In this document: positions 1 to 8,842 of the stretch, piece after piece
Layout of the letters: each line of letters starts with the position of its first letter
Numbering within the stretch: the first letter of the stretch is position 1
DNA from: Dehalococcoidia bacterium
GTDB taxonomy: Bacteria; Chloroflexota; Dehalococcoidia; SZUA-161; SpSt-899
Reading direction: 5' to 3'
Assembly: GCA_023271515.1 (NCBI GenBank)
Contig: JALPXQ010000002.1
Span: forward strand, 1 to 42,837
DNA length: 42,837 nucleotides
Notes under the pieces: model-generated
What the model was told of the DNA's origin: nothing
Databases searched by the model: none
What the model saw: only the letters and a program-made list of their open reading frames with translations
Made by a program: the position numbers and the translations under genes

Positions 1-132
1 CTCTATAATATATAACGAATGAAACGCCGAAAAGTTAGGTATGTATAAGACGCCGGAACGACCGATTCTGCTCACACACTTGCGATTGCTTTCTGCACTG
101 GCGTATAATCTCAGCAGAAGGGTTTTTTTGGG

Positions 133-372
133 CTGTTGAACGAGAACTTCCTCCATGAAGAAATAACCTTGATTCGCCGGGCCAGGGCAGGCGACAGGGA
201 GGCTTTCGGGCAACTGATGGAGATCCATGCACCGCGAGCCTATCGCCTTCGCCATCCTCTAGAACCGGAGTGATGCCGAGGACACGGTGCAGGAAGCCTT
301 CATCACTAGTCCTTTGAGGAGCATCTCCAGGATTGCAAAGATTGCCGCCATGAACTGGAGAGCCTCAGAGAG
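133..372 (+). pseudogene. Remnant of ECF sigma factor region 2 joined to an anti-sigma zinc-finger (HxxxCxxC) segment
   Basis: Frame at 133 reads LLNENFLHEEITLIRRARAGDREAFGQLMEIHAPRAYRL; after a frame change it continues FAIL*NRSDAEDTVQEAFIT (ECF sigma-like). About 310-372 in another frame reads SFEEHLQDCKDCRHELESLRELDIRL (zf-HC2-like). Confidence 0.6.
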
Positions 373-1479
373 TTGGACATTCGTCTGAAGCAAGAGGTTC
401 CCGGATACTGGGAAAGCGTGAAGCCGGCGCCGGCTTTCCTTGCCCGCCTTAGAGGATTGGAGTTGGAAAGTCCGCCAGGGCGAATTCCCTCCATCGCAGA
501 AGCGTTCTCGGCGCTATGGCTGCGGCATCGCCCGGCGCTGGCGGTAGGACTCTCTGTTTGTCTGGTAGTGGCCCTGGCAGTTACTGTTTTCTGGATTGTC
601 CCTCCAGGGGTGGAACCTATCATTGCCCCAGCGGAGGTCCCACCAGAGCTACAGGTGCAGGAGAAGCGAGACGTCCCGCCGGAGGTGGGAATACCTGCCC
701 CGGAACCTCCTCCTGTTGCCCGTGAGGCAGTGGCTGTGGATGTTGAAGTTGCCGCCCTCCTAGACGTCCGTGAGCAGCAAATCGCTCGGGCGGTGCGGTT
801 CCTCAGAGCCCATTTCGATCCTGAAGTCGGCCTTATCCATCGGAGCGAAGGAGCCACGATTGTGAATCACTTGCAATATCGGCACGACCAGATATTCTGG
901 CTCTACCCTGATAACCTGGTTGCCTCCTATGCCCTCGACCCCTTCGATGCGGGCATGGCTCAGAAGATAAGGGAAACGCTGCGCGGCTACGATCAGCCGC
1001 CAAGCCGGCTATTTGAGGTTCTCTTTGGTGAGCTGATACCGGAGGAGATCGCCAAAGCCCGGCAGGTGGTGATAGACAGGGAGCCTGAATTCCTGATTAT
1101 GGCTGAGTTTCACGATTCTCGTTACCCGTTATCCTGGAAAGACTACGGCGATATGCTCATCTACCAATCCCTGAATCAACACCTGCGGGGCAACAGGGAG
1201 AAGGCGAGGAAATACTTCGATCAGGCATATTCGATGTGGGATGGAAAGGGAATACTCGATGCAGAAGCCAGGGAAAAGAACCGCTATGCCAGCCACAATC
1301 CGGCGCTCATTCTCTACGCCAGCAGGGTTCTGGATATGCCCATCAGTCAGCAGATCGAGGCCACGCTTTGGGGTATGCAGAACCCCGGCGGCGGAATTGC
1401 GGCCTACTTTGATTTCGAAGGGGATGTGCTGGGGCCAAGCTGTATCAAGGCCACCGCCATGGCGCTCTTAATCTATTAA
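373..1479 (+). CDS. Membrane-anchored protein, anti-sigma-like N-terminus, single TM, extracytoplasmic domain of unknown function
   Basis: 368 aa ORF; hydrophobic LAVGLSVCLVVALAVTVFWIV then Pro-rich linker; homologous reading continues upstream of the ATG into the zinc-finger remnant. Confidence 0.6.
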   Translation: MDIRLKQEVPGYWESVKPAPAFLARLRGLELESPPGRIPSIAEAFSALWLRHRPALAVGLSVCLVVALAVTVFWIVPPGVEPIIAPAEVPPELQVQEKRDVPPEVGIPAPEPPPVAREAVAVDVEVAALLDVREQQIARAVRFLRAHFDPEVGLIHRSEGATIVNHLQYRHDQIFWLYPDNLVASYALDPFDAGMAQKIRETLRGYDQPPSRLFEVLFGELIPEEIAKARQVVIDREPEFLIMAEFHDSRYPLSWKDYGDMLIYQSLNQHLRGNREKARKYFDQAYSMWDGKGILDAEAREKNRYASHNPALILYASRVLDMPISQQIEATLWGMQNPGGGIAAYFDFEGDVLGPSCIKATAMALLIY

Positions 1480-1628
1480 CGAGGACCTCATCGCTCGGAT
1501 GCGGTGACTTTGCCCCAACCGTGGTCTGGGGTCAGGCGTTGCAGGCGCGAGCAGCTAGGTTCTACCCGCCGCCACCCAAAGTCTAGACCTCACCCCCACC
1601 TGTGCTATAATAGGCGGTAGAGGATACT

Positions 1629-2180
1629 ATGGCGCAACGTATTAGATTGCCGCTTCATGCCGAGGTGATAGAGAAATTGAGGGCCGGCGACCAGGTCCGG
1701 ATCAACGGGATTATCTATTCCGCTCGCGATGCGGCGCATAAGCGGCTTGTCGAGGCACTCGATAGAGGCGAGAAGCTCCCGTTTGAGATCGAGGGGCAGA
1801 CCATCTACTACATGGGACCTTCTCCAGCCAGGCCCGGTAGGGTCATCGGTTCGGCAGGACCAACCACCAGCGGTCGCATGGACGTCTATGCGCCTCGCTT
1901 GATGGAGGTTGGACTCAAGGGGATGATCGGGAAGGGATCTCGCTCCCAGGAGGTCAAAGATGCCATGCGCAGATACAAGGCCGTTTACTTTGCCGCCATT
2001 GGTGGTGCCGGAGCACTCATCGCTAAGTCCATCAAGAAGGCTGAAGTTGTAGCCTATGATGACCTCGGCGCCGAAGCCCTACGGCGTCTGGAGGTAGAGG
2101 ATTTCCCCGCCACGGTAATCAATGACATCTATGGAGGTGACCTCTATGAGGAAGGGAAGGCAAGATGGGGACGGTGTTGA
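1629..2180 (+). CDS. Fe-S hydro-lyase, tartrate/fumarate hydratase beta subunit-like
   Basis: MGPSPARPGRVIGSAGPTTSGRMD...KGMIGKG...YFAAIGGAGAL is typical of class I fumarase beta domains; TATAAT at about 1606. Confidence 0.85.
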   Translation: MAQRIRLPLHAEVIEKLRAGDQVRINGIIYSARDAAHKRLVEALDRGEKLPFEIEGQTIYYMGPSPARPGRVIGSAGPTTSGRMDVYAPRLMEVGLKGMIGKGSRSQEVKDAMRRYKAVYFAAIGGAGALIAKSIKKAEVVAYDDLGAEALRRLEVEDFPATVINDIYGGDLYEEGKARWGRC

Positions 2181-2701
2181 GTAATTAGCCGCAGGAGCCC
2201 GACGAGGGTTTTGGCGTCGCGAATCTCTCCTGAAGCGATCATCTCCGGGATGCCGGCCAGTGGAACGCGGACAATATTCATGATCTCATCGGCATCGGGT
2301 GCCTCCGGAGCGGGTTCCAGTTCCGTGGCGAGATAGAGATAAAGATACTCGGTGGAGTATCCGGGGCTGGCATAGAAACCGCCAAGGGCCTCTACCTTTC
2401 CGGCCAGGTAGCCGGTTTCCTCCCTCAATTCACGCTGGGCACAGACAAGCGGGCTTTCACCGGGCTCGACCTTGCCTGCTGGAATCTCAAGCAAATCCTG
2501 GCCTGCGGCGCTGCGGTGCTGGCGAACCAGGATGACATTTTCCGCGGCATCAACCACCACAATAGCGACACAGTTGCTATGCTCCACGATCTCCCGGGTG
2601 GTTTTCCTGCCTGAGGGCAGCTCTATGCCGTCAATGCGCAGGTTGATCCTCCGTCCCTGATAGACATGCTTGCTATCCAGTAATTTCTCTCTTCTTACCA
2701 T
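2144..2701 (-). CDS. NUDIX hydrolase (ADP-ribose pyrophosphatase-like)
   Basis: Nudix box G..E.GE....A.RELREETGY is present (GKVEPGESPLVCAQRELREETGY). Confidence 0.9.
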   Translation of the reverse strand: MVRREKLLDSKHVYQGRRINLRIDGIELPSGRKTTREIVEHSNCVAIVVVDAAENVILVRQHRSAAGQDLLEIPAGKVEPGESPLVCAQRELREETGYLAGKVEALGGFYASPGYSTEYLYLYLATELEPAPEAPDADEIMNIVRVPLAGIPEMIASGEIRDAKTLVGLLRLITQHRPHLAFPSS

Positions 2702-3171
2702 TGTAGCTTTGCCGAGGGCTTCAAATGGAGAACCATGGCGGTCTCATCGCAATCGGGATACTTGGGACATCGCTGGCATTCCCCCCATATCTTCCGGGGA
2801 AGCTCCATGAGGCTAACCTGACTAAAACCAAATTGTTCGAAGAAGGCTGGCTGGTAGGTAAGACAGAAGATGGTAGGCACACCCAGGCCTCTCGCTTCCT
2901 CGATGCACTCTTTGACCAGCTCGGTGCCGAGACCCGCATCCTGTTGCTCCTCGGCTACGGCGAGGGACTTGATCTCTACCAGGTCATGCCAGCAGATATG
3001 CAGGGCCACACAGGCCACTAGCTCATCTCCCTCCCGAACGACGAAGAAATCTCGCAGGTTCTCATAGATTTCACTTAAGGGGCGAGCAAGTATCTGGCCC
3101 TGCGATGCAAAGTAGTTGACCAGCTTGTGTATCTGGGGCACGTCGGCGATCTTTGCTTTTTCAACTCTCAT
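2695..3171 (-). CDS. GNAT N-acetyltransferase (ArgA-like)
   Basis: MRVEKAKIADVPQIHKLVNYFASQG...CVALHICWHDLVEIKSLAVAEEQQDAGLGTELV; start chosen inside the ORF 2695-3192. Confidence 0.8.
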   Translation of the reverse strand: MRVEKAKIADVPQIHKLVNYFASQGQILARPLSEIYENLRDFFVVREGDELVACVALHICWHDLVEIKSLAVAEEQQDAGLGTELVKECIEEARGLGVPTIFCLTYQPAFFEQFGFSQVSLMELPRKIWGECQRCPKYPDCDETAMVLHLKPSAKLQW

Positions 3172-4000
3172 CCGTTGATCCCCCTTTGGCACTTAACCTC
3201 TGCAATAATGTCTCATGGAAGAAGGAGCGAGGCTGGATTCGCAGGAGCCGGGTGGTATAAGGGCTGCGTCTGATTCTGACCGTGTCCCCGCTATGCAAAG
3301 GGAACTCAAGTTGCCCGTCGATGCTGACCCTGGCCTCGTGAGCGGTTTGAACCTCAAGCTCTACTACCGATTGGGGGGATAGCACCAGAGAGGTAGCCAA
3401 ACTTAAATGCGGTGCGATCGGTGTCAACAGAATCTCCTGGGCATTGGGGAAAAGGATCGGCCCACCGGATGACAGGGAATATCCGGTGCTTCCGGTTGCC
3501 GTGGCCACAATCACCCCATCGCCCTTGTAGGTAGTTACCGGTTGGCCGTCGACGGATGCCTTCACCCGGATAACACGCACAATCGAGCCCCGTCCCACCA
3601 CCACATCGTTCAGTGCGTGAATGACTCTCGAATGCGAGGGGAGTTCCGCCTGGAGCATTGCCCGCTCGTCGGTCCAGCTTTCTCCAGCCAGGAAGCTGGA
3701 AATCCTGGTGAGTGCCTCCCCTCCACTGATTTCGGTCGCAAATCCCAGATTGCCCAGGTTTATGCCCAGGATGGGGATCGCCTCAGGAGCGGCAAGGCGC
3801 GCCACCCGTAGCATCGTGCCGTCACCGCCAAGGCTGAGGATCATCTCGGTTCCCGCCAGTTCCTTCGTGGCCCTGACCTCGTCGGCGGCCGGGTAGAGCC
3901 AGGCTGAAACGCCCAGTTGCTGCAATTTCTCCGCCAGACTTTGAGCAAGGCCTGGGGCGGCAGCGATGTTGGCGTTAAACAATATACCGACTCGTCTCAT
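3161..4000 (-). CDS. nadK: NAD kinase
   Basis: LSLGGDGTML, NLGNLGFATE and TGSTGYSLSSGGPI motifs. Confidence 0.95.
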   Translation of the reverse strand: MRRVGILFNANIAAAPGLAQSLAEKLQQLGVSAWLYPAADEVRATKELAGTEMILSLGGDGTMLRVARLAAPEAIPILGINLGNLGFATEISGGEALTRISSFLAGESWTDERAMLQAELPSHSRVIHALNDVVVGRGSIVRVIRVKASVDGQPVTTYKGDGVIVATATGSTGYSLSSGGPILFPNAQEILLTPIAPHLSLATSLVLSPQSVVELEVQTAHEARVSIDGQLEFPLHSGDTVRIRRSPYTTRLLRIQPRSFFHETLLQRLSAKGGSTDES

Positions 4001-4054
4001 AGTTGCACCGTAACTGCTCAGGTTGCCAGGCCTGCCCCCGGCCGCAGGCCCAGG

Positions 4055-4082
4055 GGTTCAAGGTTCAAGGTTCACGGTTGTC
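4055..4082 (+). repeat. Four-unit heptad array GGTTCAA|GGTTCAA|GGTTCAC|GGTTGTC
   Basis: Direct 7-nt periodicity in spacer between nadK and Mut7-C gene. Confidence 0.85.
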
Positions 4083-4113
4083 CACCTTGCCCTCTTCATC
4101 TTTCTCTAACCCT

Positions 4114-4635
4114 TCAGGGTATTCCCTCACTCGCTAAAGTCTCCTCGTCATGAAACGGATCCCCTGGCTTCAGCAGTTGCTCCAGCTCCTCTCTCATCCT
4201 CTGCCAGTGCGTTCCTCGCCAGTAAATGCGATTGCACCCCGGACACTGCACGTATTGCTCCTGCGTTTGGAGAACATACGGTGGCACAAGATCACGAACC
4301 TCTTCTTTTTCCCTGGGGATCAAGGGCTCGTTGCATTCCAGGCAGAGCGAAAACGGATCTGAGCCCGATTCCAGGTACAACGTCTCCACCACCTGCCGCA
4401 GTTGTTCTCTCACGTTCTCGGATTCGATCAACACCACCTTGATCTTTCCGGTAGAAGCCACCCCTCTTCGTAGTATGCCGGTATCTTTGGTTAAGAGAAC
4501 CCTCCCCTCTTTTAGAGCGATTCGAACAAGCTCGTTATCGTCCAGGCCGTTGATGAACAGGGCATCATATCCCAACATCCGAAGCCTTTTGGCCAGCTTG
4601 CCTACATTGAGATCGACGATGAACTTAGGCTTCAT
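4114..4635 (-). CDS. Mut7-C RNase-domain (PIN-like) protein with C-terminal zinc ribbon
   Basis: MKPKFIVDLNVGKLAKRLRMLGYDALF...LLTKDTGILRR plus CLECN...CPGCNRIYWRGTHW. Confidence 0.85.
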   Translation of the reverse strand: MKPKFIVDLNVGKLAKRLRMLGYDALFINGLDDNELVRIALKEGRVLLTKDTGILRRGVASTGKIKVVLIESENVREQLRQVVETLYLESGSDPFSLCLECNEPLIPREKEEVRDLVPPYVLQTQEQYVQCPGCNRIYWRGTHWQRMREELEQLLKPGDPFHDEETLASEGIP

Positions 4636-4697
4636 GCTTTCTATATATGATAGCATAAATCCACAGGCGCTTTCATTTCTGCTATAATTCAACTACG

Positions 4698-5111
4698 ATG
4701 CCAAACTTCGAGTTCACCGATCATACCGCTGACATAGGTATTATCGCCTATGGGAATAGCGTCGAAGAGGTGTTCGTCAATGCCGCCTGTGGGATGTTCA
4801 GCCTCATCGCTGATTTCGAAAAGGTAGCCGAGGTGATCGGTCACCAGGTGGTCGCCGAAGCCCCGGATCAGGAGGAGTTGCTGGTCACCTGGCTGAACGA
4901 GCTTCTCTATCTCTTCGATGCCGAGAATCTTATCTTCAGTAGATTTGAGATCGTTGACCTGAGGCAGCAATATGTGAGGGCGATGGCTTATGGGGAAAAG
5001 GTCGATCCCTTGCGTCACAATCTCAAGACGCAGGTCAAGGCCGCTACTTATCACCAACTGAAGCTCGAAAAAGGGGACGAGTTTAGTGCCCGAATAATCC
5101 TTGATATCTGA
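4698..5111 (+). CDS. Archease
   Basis: FEFTDHTADIGIIAYG...LVTWLNELLYLFD...ATYHQLKLEKGDEFSARIILDI. Confidence 0.93.
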   Translation: MPNFEFTDHTADIGIIAYGNSVEEVFVNAACGMFSLIADFEKVAEVIGHQVVAEAPDQEELLVTWLNELLYLFDAENLIFSRFEIVDLRQQYVRAMAYGEKVDPLRHNLKTQVKAATYHQLKLEKGDEFSARIILDI

Positions 5112-5125
5112 ATGGAGGTGTATAG

Positions 5126-6583
5126 ATGTCATCATGGAGAGAGCGGCTCAAGAAGATCGATGATTATCGCTGGGAGATTGAAACGAGCTACAAGCCTGGA
5201 ATGCGTGTGCCGGGGCTTCTGTATGCCGATGAGCACATGCTGGAGCAAATCGGTGAGGAGCAGTCGCCGGAGCAGGTAGCTAACGTGGCGTTTCTCCCCG
5301 GAATCGTGGGCAAGTCCCTGGCCATGCCCGATATTCACTGGGGATACGGATTCCCTATCGGGGGGGTTGCCGCAACCAGAGTCGACGATGGGGTGATCTC
5401 TCCGGGTGGGGTGGGGTTCGACATCAACTGCGGTGTGCGGCTTTTGACCACCAACCTGATGGAGAAAGACGTCCGGCCCAGGATTGAAGAGATTATTGGG
5501 CAACTGTTTGCGAGCATTCCCTCGGGCATGGGATCTGGGGGCCGCATAAGGGTCAAGGGAAAAGAGATGGACAAGGTGCTACGCGATGGCGCCCGATGGG
5601 CAGTGGAGAAGGGGTATGGTGATCAGGAAGATCTGGAATTTACCGAGGAGAATGGGTGCCTCAGGGGGGCAGATCCTGATCAGGTAAGCGAGAAGGCCAG
5701 GAAACGGGGCATCCCTCAATTGGGCACCCTTGGGTCCGGCAATCACTTCCTTGAGATTCAGATGGTGGAGGAGATCTACGACGAAGTGGCCGCCGGTGTC
5801 TTTGGCGTACATCGAGCGGGTCAAGTCGTTATCTTGATTCATACCGGCTCGCGCGGATTCGGACATCAGGTATGCGACGATTATCTCAAGACGATGGGCC
5901 CGGCGGTGAGGAAGTATGGCATCGAGCTGCCCGACCGGCAGCTTGCCTGCGCCCCGGTGAAATCACCCGAAGGGCAGGCATATCTTGCGGCAATGGCCTG
6001 TGCGGCTAACTACGCCTGGGCTAATCGCCAGTGCATCACTCACTGGACGAGGGAGGCGCTGTCCGGTATCTTCGGCAGGAGCCCTCGCGAATTGGGGCTG
6101 CGACAGGTCTACGATGTGGCGCACAACATCGCCAAGATTGAGGAGCACGCTGTAGACGGCAAGGGGCTCCTGGTTTGCGTGCATCGCAAAGGGGCTACCA
6201 GGGCTTTCCCTGCGGGGCATCCCGATGTGCCTGCGGCCTACAAGGATGTCGGCCAACCGGTGCTCATTCCCGGGGATATGGGGCGCTACTCCTATGTGGC
6301 GGTAGGGACTCAGAGGGCAATGGAGGAGACCTTCGGTTCGACCTGTCACGGGGCAGGCAGGGTGCAGAGTCGCTCGAAGGCAAAGAAAGACCTTTCCGCC
6401 TTGGACGTCGCCGATGAGCTAAGGGCGAAAGGGATTACTTACCAGGTGGCAAGCAGGTCGGCCCTGGTCGAGGAAGCGTCCCAGGCCTATAAGGATGTAA
6501 GCGAGGTGGTTCAGGTGGCCGATGGTGCGGGGATATCGCGCAAGGTGTTCAAGGCCAGACCCATCGGGGTGATAAAGGGGTAG
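5126..6583 (+). CDS. rtcB: RNA-splicing ligase RtcB
   Basis: GYGFPIGGVAATRVDDGVISPGGVGFDINCGVRLL, GNHFLEIQ, HRKGATRAFPAGHP. Confidence 0.95.
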   Translation: MSSWRERLKKIDDYRWEIETSYKPGMRVPGLLYADEHMLEQIGEEQSPEQVANVAFLPGIVGKSLAMPDIHWGYGFPIGGVAATRVDDGVISPGGVGFDINCGVRLLTTNLMEKDVRPRIEEIIGQLFASIPSGMGSGGRIRVKGKEMDKVLRDGARWAVEKGYGDQEDLEFTEENGCLRGADPDQVSEKARKRGIPQLGTLGSGNHFLEIQMVEEIYDEVAAGVFGVHRAGQVVILIHTGSRGFGHQVCDDYLKTMGPAVRKYGIELPDRQLACAPVKSPEGQAYLAAMACAANYAWANRQCITHWTREALSGIFGRSPRELGLRQVYDVAHNIAKIEEHAVDGKGLLVCVHRKGATRAFPAGHPDVPAAYKDVGQPVLIPGDMGRYSYVAVGTQRAMEETFGSTCHGAGRVQSRSKAKKDLSALDVADELRAKGITYQVASRSALVEEASQAYKDVSEVVQVADGAGISRKVFKARPIGVIKG

Positions 6584-6684
6584 TCAAATTCTGCATTTCG
6601 CACTGAGCCATCGCGCCCGGCAGTTAAACCACGAATTTCCTGGATTTCCCTGTCAAGAAACTCAAGGCCTTACCCCGATTGTTT

Positions 6685-7518
6685 CTATACGAGGTTGTCC
6701 CAGCGGAACTTTCTAAGCGTGATCAACGATGCCACGATCGTAATAACGAGCAGGTAAAGGAGAGAGTAGCCGACCGTGACGTTTTCAAATACTGTCACAT
6801 TGAAGAGGGTAACACCAGTGAAAGAAAAGTTGGGTTGATTGAAGCCAGGATGCACCCAAATGTGGGACAACGCATCGAACGCATGACTGAGCGGGAGAAG
6901 GTCTGATATGAACTTGAGCCAATCAGGGAAGTAAATGCGTGGCCCCATCGCTCCACTGAGAAGAAACATCGGGAGGAATATGACAAAACTCAGAATCTGT
7001 GCTGTCTGGCTGCCTGGTGTTAACACGGACAGCATCATACCAAGTGAAAAGAAAGCCAGATAGCAAATTAAGAATGCAAGCAGTACCTGCCAGAGAATGC
7101 CGCCGAATAGTATGCCGAAGGCAATTCGACCGACAATGATCATCGCAACAAGCGAGAGCGCAGTAACAACCATACCGACCGCAAGTTGAGAAAACAAAAT
7201 GGCGGCAAGTGGAACAGGCCGAGTTCGCAGGGTTCTGAATACACCGCGCTCTCGATAGCGGGTCATCATAGGGTAAATCCCCAGGATACCAATGGCGGCA
7301 AATACCCAGGCAACGGTTGATCCTACCATAGCATCAACGATACGAAATGTACGACCGTATTCGTCTGTGAAGATTTCTTCTCCTTTCAGCCCAACGAATT
7401 CGCCAAGTAAATACAAGGAAATTACCGGGAAGGCAATGGTTAAAAGAACCAGGAGCGGCTGTCTAAAGAAGAGACGCAGTTCACTTGCTATTAAACTCAG
7501 ATATGTCTTTACTCGCAT
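6685..7518 (-). CDS. ABC-2 type transporter permease
   Basis: Polytopic membrane protein adjacent to an ABC ATPase; YRERGVFRTLRTRPVP motif. Confidence 0.88.
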   Translation of the reverse strand: MRVKTYLSLIASELRLFFRQPLLVLLTIAFPVISLYLLGEFVGLKGEEIFTDEYGRTFRIVDAMVGSTVAWVFAAIGILGIYPMMTRYRERGVFRTLRTRPVPLAAILFSQLAVGMVVTALSLVAMIIVGRIAFGILFGGILWQVLLAFLICYLAFFSLGMMLSVLTPGSQTAQILSFVIFLPMFLLSGAMGPRIYFPDWLKFISDLLPLSHAFDALSHIWVHPGFNQPNFSFTGVTLFNVTVFENVTVGYSLLYLLVITIVASLITLRKFRWDNLV

Positions 7519-8447
7519 GTTTCTCCTCCGTTCTCAGAATACTCTGTGCCGGTGATCAATAGGTATAGGTCGTTTAGTGTTGCCCCGCGTGTTTCCATTT
7601 TGAGGGGTGCTATGTCCTTTTCTTCCAGATGCGACAAGATAACTCTGTGCAAATCAGAACCAAGGCCGAAGACCTCACTTCGGTTGCCATCTTGCCTCAC
7701 GTGCGTAACCTTCGGAAGCGCAAGTAGTGTAGCTACGTCCAGTGGTGATGCTGTCGTAATTGCAACCCTGGTATCGATTTGCTGGGCTGCCAGTAACTCG
7801 CTGGTGGTTCCTCTGGCGACCATCCTTCCCTTGTCCATGATGGCGATTGTGTCGCAATTGTCCTGGGCTTCCTCCAGATAGTGTGTCGTTACAATGATGC
7901 TTCGACTGGAATTACAATATTCCCGCATGTATTGCCAGAAGCGGTTGCGTCCATGTGGATCCAATCCGGTAGTGGGTTCATCCAGGAAAAGAAGATCTGG
8001 TTTACCCACGAGAGCCAATGCGACCTGGAAGCGCCGCTTTTGCCCGCCGGACAATCGATCGTAATAGCGTGAGCGAGCCTCACTCAAGTTGAATACGTCC
8101 AGTAGCGATTGCCACGGCAGTGAGTCATCGTAGAAGGATGCAAATAGTCGCATCGTTTCATCTACTTTGATTCGTTCTGGTAAGCCGGCACCTTCCTGCA
8201 ACTGGACGCCTATTCGGGGTAGCAACTGTTTACGATCTTTGTGTGGATCGAGACCGAGCACTTGAATGCCTCCAGAGTCCGGTCGGCGAATGCCTTCGAT
8301 GCACTCGATGGTAGTTGTTTTGCCGGCACCGTTTGGCCCGACGATACCGAAGATCTCTTTCTCATAGACCTCGAAGCTGACACCATCAACGGCGGCGAGA
8401 TCACCATACCTCTTGATAATATCTTCAACGACAATTACTGTTTCCAT
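7509..8447 (-). CDS. ABC transporter ATP-binding protein
   Basis: Walker A GPNGAGKTT, signature LSGGQKRR, Walker B LLFLDEPTTGLDP. Confidence 0.95.
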   Translation of the reverse strand: METVIVVEDIIKRYGDLAAVDGVSFEVYEKEIFGIVGPNGAGKTTTIECIEGIRRPDSGGIQVLGLDPHKDRKQLLPRIGVQLQEGAGLPERIKVDETMRLFASFYDDSLPWQSLLDVFNLSEARSRYYDRLSGGQKRRFQVALALVGKPDLLFLDEPTTGLDPHGRNRFWQYMREYCNSSRSIIVTTHYLEEAQDNCDTIAIMDKGRMVARGTTSELLAAQQIDTRVAITTASPLDVATLLALPKVTHVRQDGNRSEVFGLGSDLHRVILSHLEEKDIAPLKMETRGATLNDLYLLITGTEYSENGGETCE

Positions 8448-8496
8448 TCTGTAACACTTCTCCTTTGAATTGGTTCAGTCCTTCTCGGATAAATCA

Positions 8497-8660
8497 GGTA
8501 ACCGTTCACGGTTGTCGGTTCACAGTTCACAGTTTTTTCAATGAACTATGCAACGATTGAAGCATTTTGGATATTGATTTCAATAGAGGATCCCATGACT
8601 CTCCTTTGCCCTCTGTTTTTTCAACCGTGAACCGATAACTGTAAACCGTGAACGGTTACC
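8497..8660. repeat. Palindromic heptad-repeat element (two inverted period-7 arms)
   Basis: 17-bp perfect inverted repeat GGTAACCGTTCACGGTT (8497-8513) / AACCGTGAACGGTTACC (8644-8660); both arms continue as heptads. Confidence 0.9.
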
Positions 8661-8842
8661 AAATCAGCTACGGTAAGATCATACAAACCTCCTCAGTATT
8701 AGTTAATTCCTTGCCTCCGCTGTCGCTAGGGCTCCTCGTTCACTCTACCCCCAGTTCCGGGGCTCCGTTGACGCCATTGATTCCGATGAAGGCTAAGTAG
8801 AACCAATACGTTATCGTTTTATGCACCGATTAAACGGGTAAA

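Noticed and set aside
306-857. 183-aa minus ORF
   Set aside because: Low-complexity antisense frame opposite the coding-like 373-1479 ORF; no recognisable family.
1534-1600. TGGGGTCAGG ... CCTCACCCCCA imperfect inverted repeat, with similar CCTGACCCCA at ~31945
   Set aside because: Resembles a second REP type, but pairing is weak and only fragments are present; not enough to call.
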